From NCBI RefSeq assembly GCF_002160255.1, contig NZ_NFKF01000003.1, forward strand, positions 124,001-188,000: DNA of 64,000 nt. Direction: 5' to 3'. Each line of letters opens with the position of its first letter. Position 1 is the first letter of the stretch. Below the pieces are notes generated by a model. The model saw only the letters and a program-made list of their open reading frames with translations. It was not told the DNA's origin and searched no databases. The translations under genes and the position numbers were made by a program. This document shows, piece after piece, positions 59,922 to 64,000 of the stretch. This DNA comes from Olsenella sp. An188 (GTDB lineage: Bacteria > Actinomycetota > Coriobacteriia > Coriobacteriales > Atopobiaceae).

Positions 59922-61940
59922 ATGGGGGTCGATCGGGTGAGGCAGGCGGTGGTTGGGCTTCTCGCCCACGTGGACGCGGGCAAGACCACGCTCGCGGAGG
60001 CCATGCTCGCCGCCGCGGGCGCCATCCGCGCCGCGGGGCGCGTGGACGACGGCAGCACCCACCTCGACACCGACGCGATGGAGCGCGAGCGCGGCATCAC
60101 GATCTTCTCGTCGCAGGCCGAGCTCGACTGGGAGGGCGCTCGCCTCACGCTCGTGGACGCGCCCGGCCACGTGGACTTCTCCGCGGAGGCGGAGCGCACC
60201 GTGGCCGCCCTCGACGCGGCGATCCTGGTGGTGGGCGCCAACGACGGCGTGCAGGGCCACACCGAGACCATGTGGGAGCTCCTCGAGCGCCACGACGTCC
60301 CCACGCTCGTCTTCGTGAGCAAGTGCGACCTGGAGAACCCCGGCCGAGAGGCGCTTCTCGCCGAGCTCGCCGAGCGGCTCTCGCTCGGCTGCCTGGACGC
60401 GGCGGCTCTGCTTGCCGGGGACGCTGCCGTCACGGAGGAGGCCGCCGCCACGGACGAGCGCGCGCTCGACGAGTACCTGGAGAGCGGGTCGATCTCCCGC
60501 GGCACGATCTTGCGGCTCTTCTCTCGGCGCGCGGTCTTTCCCGTGCTGTTCGGGGCGGCCCTGCGCGGCGAGGGGGTGACGGAGCTGCTCGACGTCCTCG
60601 CGGGGCTGGTCCCGGAGCGCAGCTGGCCCGACGAGTTCTCCGCGCGCGTGTACCGCGTCTCTCGCGGCGCCCGCGGCGAGCGACTCGCGTGGGTGAAGGT
60701 GACCGGCGGCTCCCTGCGCGCGAAGGCGCAGGTTAGCGGCAGCGAGCGCGGCGTGCCCTGGAGCGAGAAGGTCAACGAGGTGCGCGTCTACCATGGGGCG
60801 GCCTACCAGACGGTGCCCGAGGTGGGTGCCGGGCGGGTGTGCGCCGTGACGGGGCTCTCGCACGTGGTGCCCGGCAGCGCCCTGGGCGCCGAGACGGCCG
60901 CCGAGCGCCCGACGCTGGCGCCCGTGCTCTCCTACCAGGTGGTCCCCGCGCCCGGGACCGACGTCTCGGCGCTCGTGCGGGCGCTGCGCGAGCTGGCGGG
61001 CGAGGACCCGACCCTCGGCGTGACGTGGCACGAGCAGCTCCAGGAGGTGCACGTCCAGCTCATGGGAGAGGTGCAGCAGGACGTGGTGCGCGAGCTGCTG
61101 GGCAGCCGCTACGGCATCGACGTCGGCTTCGGGCCGGGCGGCATCCTCTACCGGGAGACCCTGCGCGCGGGCTCGGAGGGCGTCGGCCACTTCGAGCCGC
61201 TGCGCCACTACGCCGAGGTCCGCCTCCTGGTGGAGCCGCTGCCGCGCGGCAGCGGGGTGGAGTTCGGCACGCGCTGCCCCGAGGACCAGCTCGACCGCAA
61301 CTGGCAGCGCCTCATCCTCTCGTGCGCCATGGAGCGCGACCACCTGGGCGTGCTCGTGGGCGCGCCGCTCACCGACGTGCGGGTCACCCTGCTCGCGGGG
61401 CGCGCGCACGCCAAGCACACCGAGGGAGGGGACTTCCGCCAGGCCGTCTACCGCGCGGTCCGCCAGGCGCTCATGTGCGCGCGCGAGCGGGGCGACTGCG
61501 TGCTGCTCGAGCCGTGGTACCGCTTCCGCCTGACGGTGCCGGCCGAGCGGGTGGGTCGCGCGCTCACCGACCTCACGCGCATGGCGGCCCGCTTCGAGGC
61601 GCCCGACGCCTCCGGCGACCAGGCGCGGGTCACGGGCGAAGTCCCGGCCTCGGAGGTGGGCGAGTATGCGCTCGAGGTTGCGCGCTACACGGGCGGCCGC
61701 GGGCGGCTCTCGCTCGAGCTCGCCGGCTACCGCGAGTGCCACGACGCGGATGCCGTCATCGCCGCCGCCTGCTACGACCCCGAGGCCGACCTCCCCAACA
61801 CGCCCGACTCCGTCTTCTGCAGCCACGGGGCGGGCCACACCGTCAAGTGGTTCGAGGTCCCCGAGCGCGCGCACACCGCATACGACCCGGCGCGCCTGCG
61901 GACGTGGCGCGCCGCAGACGACTCGTTCTTCTCGGCATAG
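59922..61940 (+). CDS. TetM/EF-G-like translational GTPase (ribosomal protection family)
   Basis: 672 residues. G1 AHVDAGKTTL (15-24), G2 ERERGITI, G3 DAPGHVDF and a G4 of SKCD (usually NKxD). Domains II to V resemble Tet(M)-type ribosomal protection proteins, including PPG-like loops and the C-terminal YDPEADLPNTPDSVFCSHGAGHTVKW. Such proteins use GTP to release tetracycline or act as an EF-G paralogue. Resistance is not assured. Composition matches neighbours, so it looks resident rather than newly acquired. Weak ribosome site. Confidence 0.9.
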   Translation: MGVDRVRQAVVGLLAHVDAGKTTLAEAMLAAAGAIRAAGRVDDGSTHLDTDAMERERGITIFSSQAELDWEGARLTLVDAPGHVDFSAEAERTVAALDAAILVVGANDGVQGHTETMWELLERHDVPTLVFVSKCDLENPGREALLAELAERLSLGCLDAAALLAGDAAVTEEAAATDERALDEYLESGSISRGTILRLFSRRAVFPVLFGAALRGEGVTELLDVLAGLVPERSWPDEFSARVYRVSRGARGERLAWVKVTGGSLRAKAQVSGSERGVPWSEKVNEVRVYHGAAYQTVPEVGAGRVCAVTGLSHVVPGSALGAETAAERPTLAPVLSYQVVPAPGTDVSALVRALRELAGEDPTLGVTWHEQLQEVHVQLMGEVQQDVVRELLGSRYGIDVGFGPGGILYRETLRAGSEGVGHFEPLRHYAEVRLLVEPLPRGSGVEFGTRCPEDQLDRNWQRLILSCAMERDHLGVLVGAPLTDVRVTLLAGRAHAKHTEGGDFRQAVYRAVRQALMCARERGDCVLLEPWYRFRLTVPAERVGRALTDLTRMAARFEAPDASGDQARVTGEVPASEVGEYALEVARYTGGRGRLSLELAGYRECHDADAVIAAACYDPEADLPNTPDSVFCSHGAGHTVKWFEVPERAHTAYDPARLRTWRAADDSFFSA

Positions 61941-62019
61941 GATCGCCCGGCGAGAAGGGCGTGCGCCCGGCGTCGCGGCCTGGACGGGGCGCCGGAGGGC
62001 GGCTATCATATCCTGGAGT

Positions 62020-62033
62020 TGGAAACGTTTCCA
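62020..62033. promoter_or_regulatory. LacI-family operator upstream of the MFS transporter
   Basis: Perfect 14-bp palindrome TGGAAACGTTTCCA, the typical site of LacI-family repressors with a central CG, 31 bp before the MFS start codon. Catabolite or sugar control is inferred. No LacI gene is in the window. Confidence 0.7.
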
Positions 62034-62064
62034 TATACACATACGCACGCACCTCGGAGGCACC

Positions 62065-63255
62065 ATGTCCACCGTCCTTCTCGTCGTCATTTACGTGGCC
62101 TTCGTCGGCCTGGGCATTCCCGACTCGCTCTTCGGCGCGGCGTGGCCCGCCGTCTACGCCGACCTCGGCGTCCCCGTCTCGTGGGGGAGCGTTGTCACCA
62201 TGGTCGTCTCGTGCGGGACCATCGTCTCGAGCCTGGCCTCCGCCGCGGTGATCTCCCGCTTTGGGACGGGTCGCGTCACCGCCGCGTCCACCGCGCTCAC
62301 TGCCGTGGCGCTCGCGGGCTTTGCCGTGGCGCCCTCCTTCCCGTGGCTGTGCGTGCTCGCCGTCCCGCTGGGCCTGGGCGCCGGCGCCATCGACACGGCG
62401 CTCAACAACTACGTGGCGCTGCACTACCGCGCCACACACATGAACTTCCTGCACTGTGCCTACGGGGTGGGGGTGACCGTCAGCCCGTTCATCATGTCCG
62501 TCGCGCTCTCGGGCGGCACGTGGCGCGACGGCTACCTCGGGGCGACGCTCTGCCAGGTGCTCATCTGCGTGCTCACGGTGGCCATCCTGCCGCTCTGGGG
62601 CCGCGTCGGGCACGAGGCCGACGAGTCGGGCGAGAAGGACGTGGAGACGCGCGCCGTAAGCCCGCTCTCCCTCGTGCGCCGCCACGACGTCCGCCTGGCG
62701 TGCCTGGTCTTTCTCTGCTCGGTGGCCATCGAGTGCGTCTGCAACAACTGGGGGACGAGCTACCTCGTCAACGACCGGGGGCTTGATCCCGCCGCAGCCG
62801 CGGGCATGGTCACGGTCTACTACGTGGGCGTGACGGCGGGACGCTTCCTCTCCGGCGTGCTCGCCAACCGGCTCTCGAGCAAGCAGCTCGTGGGGCTGGG
62901 GCAGATCGTCACCTTCGTGGCCGTCCTCGTCCTGCTCCTGCCGCTTCCGGCGTCGGCCGCGCCGGTGGGGCTGTTCCTCGTGGGGTTTGGCAACAGCCCG
63001 CTCTACCCCAACATGCTCCACCTCACGCCCCGCCTGTTTGGCCGCGAGCTCTCCCAGGCGGTGATCGGCGTGCAGATGGCGGCGTCGTACCTGGGGTCGC
63101 TGCTGCTCGCCCCGCTCTTCGGCGTGCTCGGCCAGGCGTTTGGGTTCTGGCTCTTCCCGGTGTGCCTGCTCGCGCTCTCCCTGGTGGTGCTGGGCTCCTT
63201 CGTGGCGCTCATGCGCCTCAAGGGGTGGCGCCCGCGCCGGCCCGCGCGCTCGTAG
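62065..63255 (+). CDS. MFS transporter, sugar permease-like (FucP/GlcP group)
   Basis: 396 residues with 12 hydrophobic segments. VIYVAFVGLGIPDSLFGAAWPAVYADL at the start, GAGAIDTALNNYVALHY and NFLHCAYGVGVTVSPFIM, and late GFGNSPLYPNMLHLTPRLFG resemble the fucose/glucose permease subgroup of MFS. Control by the palindrome at 62020 supports sugar uptake. CGGAGGCACC precedes the ATG at 62065. Confidence 0.9.
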   Translation: MSTVLLVVIYVAFVGLGIPDSLFGAAWPAVYADLGVPVSWGSVVTMVVSCGTIVSSLASAAVISRFGTGRVTAASTALTAVALAGFAVAPSFPWLCVLAVPLGLGAGAIDTALNNYVALHYRATHMNFLHCAYGVGVTVSPFIMSVALSGGTWRDGYLGATLCQVLICVLTVAILPLWGRVGHEADESGEKDVETRAVSPLSLVRRHDVRLACLVFLCSVAIECVCNNWGTSYLVNDRGLDPAAAAGMVTVYYVGVTAGRFLSGVLANRLSSKQLVGLGQIVTFVAVLVLLLPLPASAAPVGLFLVGFGNSPLYPNMLHLTPRLFGRELSQAVIGVQMAASYLGSLLLAPLFGVLGQAFGFWLFPVCLLALSLVVLGSFVALMRLKGWRPRRPARS

Positions 63256-63313
63256 GGGCGCGGGGCGCCGCACGGCGGCGGGTGCTATCCTCTTGGGCGA
63301 GGAGGGTGGTCGC

Positions 63314-63751
63314 ATGCGCATCTACAAGGGCAATCCCGAGCTTGTGTTCCGCGGTCGGGTGGCGCCGTGGTACGGCGCGGTCTCGGGCCTGGTGTGCGTC
63401 GCCGCGGCGGTGCTGGCGCTCCAGCCGGGGATGACCCCGTTCGTGCCGGCCTCGCTGCTCGTCGTGAGTGCCTTCGCGCTGTGGCCCGTGGTGGTCCGCA
63501 ACCGCGTGGAGCTCTACAAGGACCGCCTCGAGATTGTCTTTGGCTGGGGGCGCACGATCATCCCGTACGACCACGTTCGCGGCGTGCGGCGCTTCGGCGG
63601 CGCCGCGCACGAGCAGGCGACGATGCACAACTGCGCCGCCTCTATGGAGGGCGTCTTCATCGAGGCGCCCCGCGACGGCGACGCGGCGGTGTCGGTGATC
63701 GGCGACGACGTGCTGGTCGCGGAGCTGCGCCGCCGGGTGGGGCTGGATTAG
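63314..63751 (+). CDS. Bacterial PH domain membrane protein
   Basis: 145 residues. Short N-terminus YKGNPELVFRGRVAPWYG, two hydrophobic helices (about 20-60), then a bacterial PH-like domain VELYKDRLEIVFGWGRTIIPYDHVRGVRRF and a C-terminal strand/helix pair with ISVIGDD-type residues. Members are peripheral or integral membrane proteins of unknown role. GGAGGGTGG precedes the ATG. Confidence 0.82.
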   Translation: MRIYKGNPELVFRGRVAPWYGAVSGLVCVAAAVLALQPGMTPFVPASLLVVSAFALWPVVVRNRVELYKDRLEIVFGWGRTIIPYDHVRGVRRFGGAAHEQATMHNCAASMEGVFIEAPRDGDAAVSVIGDDVLVAELRRRVGLD

Positions 63752-63784
63752 CCCCTCGCGCCGCGGCGGTCGTTCTTCTCGGCC

Positions 63785-63929
63785 AAACCGTCCGGAACCT
63801 GCACCTTCCCGGAATACGTGCAGCTTGCGGTCGCTTTGGCGAGAAAAACCGTCCGGAACCTGCACGTATCCGGCACACGTGCAGCTTGCGGTCGAATCCG
63901 GGCCAAAAACCGTCCGGAACCTGCACGTC
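63785..63929. repeat. Tandem repeat family 4
   Basis: Two and a half copies of a roughly 60-bp unit starting AACCGTCCGGAACCTGCAC (63786, 63847, 63909). Each full unit contains TGCACGT...ACGTGCA dyads and is introduced by GGCCAAA or GGCGAGAAAAA. It is a non-coding region before the last gene. Confidence 0.75.
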
Positions 63930-63973
63930 CTCCCTCCGGGTGGTATCGTCGACACCGTCGACCGAGGGAGGGG

Positions 63974-64000
63974 ATGCCCGTGCGCCACACGACCGTCTAC
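63974..64000 (+). CDS. Start of a coding sequence cut by the window end
   Basis: GAGGGAGGGG precedes ATG at 63974, and the reading frame MPVRHTTVY stays open to the end of the window. Only nine codons are visible. The protein family cannot be identified. Confidence 0.4.

Noticed and set aside
59922-61940. TetM-like gene as a recently acquired resistance gene
   Set aside because: No transposon, integrase or composition shift is seen and GC content matches the neighbours. The G4 motif also differs from known Tet(M).
1674-62637. GGCGAGAAG as a Chi or KOPS-like polarised site
   Set aside because: Copies are evenly split between strands and often occur as inverted pairs, unlike strand-skewed Chi or KOPS motifs. 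The judgement is limited to one window.
63785-63929. Possible CRISPR from tandem family 4 units
   Set aside because: Most of each unit is repeated, including what would be the spacer, and only two and a half copies exist.

Overview
The window is a contiguous, GC-rich (roughly two-thirds GC by eye), densely coded bacterial chromosome segment. The gene content fits a Gram-positive anaerobe of the Coriobacteriia, closest in style to Olsenella, Parolsenella or Collinsella. This is inferred from a mannose-class PTS, a CBS-containing manganese pyrophosphatase, a eukaryotic-type NADP isocitrate dehydrogenase, YtrA-type GntR/ABC modules and Fe-S aldo/keto reductases. No rRNA, tRNA, CRISPR array, phage or transposase gene was seen.

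Layout: 0.3-3.2 kb, enolase and a PurF-like amidophosphoribosyltransferase with no nucleophilic cysteine. 3.3-11.2 kb, an MFS gene divergent from a nine-gene catabolic operon: GntR/UTRA regulator, mannose-class PTS IIB-IIC-IID-IIA, two amidohydrolases, an eIF2B-like isomerase and a BtpA/SgcQ protein. 11.3-15.1 kb, the AmrS and fused AmrB-AmrA pair, a DUF218 protein and an acetyltransferase. 15.2-23.8 kb, icd, a DUF3825 protein, trmB, yfbR, pyrophosphatase and ettA. 24-33.5 kb, a DUF4143 ATPase, a lactate/malate dehydrogenase and two ABC exporter modules around a GntR regulator. 33.5-41.5 kb, polyphosphate glucokinase, AlkD-like repair protein, a TetR/MFS efflux pair with matching operators, a RelB/PIN toxin-antitoxin pair and a third YtrA-type ABC module with a 31-residue membrane protein. 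41.9-53.6 kb, UspA and a redox island (Fe-S and classical aldo/keto reductases, iron alcohol dehydrogenase, flavin reductase, flavodoxin-like reductase, carboxymuconolactone decarboxylase, cupin, two cyclophilin-like proteins). 53.7-64 kb, SdpI-like protein, MgtA with a leader peptide, divergent ABC-F and TetM-like GTPases, an MFS sugar transporter and a small membrane protein.

The least expected signal is not a gene. The 9-mer GGCGAGAAG (or its complement) occurs about 47 times, against about one expected by chance. It shows no strand bias, is enriched between genes, is often extended to GGCGAGAAGRAC, and forms inverted pairs that look like terminators. In density and layout it resembles the DNA uptake sequences of Pasteurellaceae and Neisseria. 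Many intergenic gaps also hold clustered 20-30 bp words in inverted arrangement (at least five families), several carrying or neighbouring the 9-mer. The catabolic PTS operon, with an unknown substrate and an amidohydrolase that has lost two family-conserved residues, is the main candidate for undescribed metabolism.
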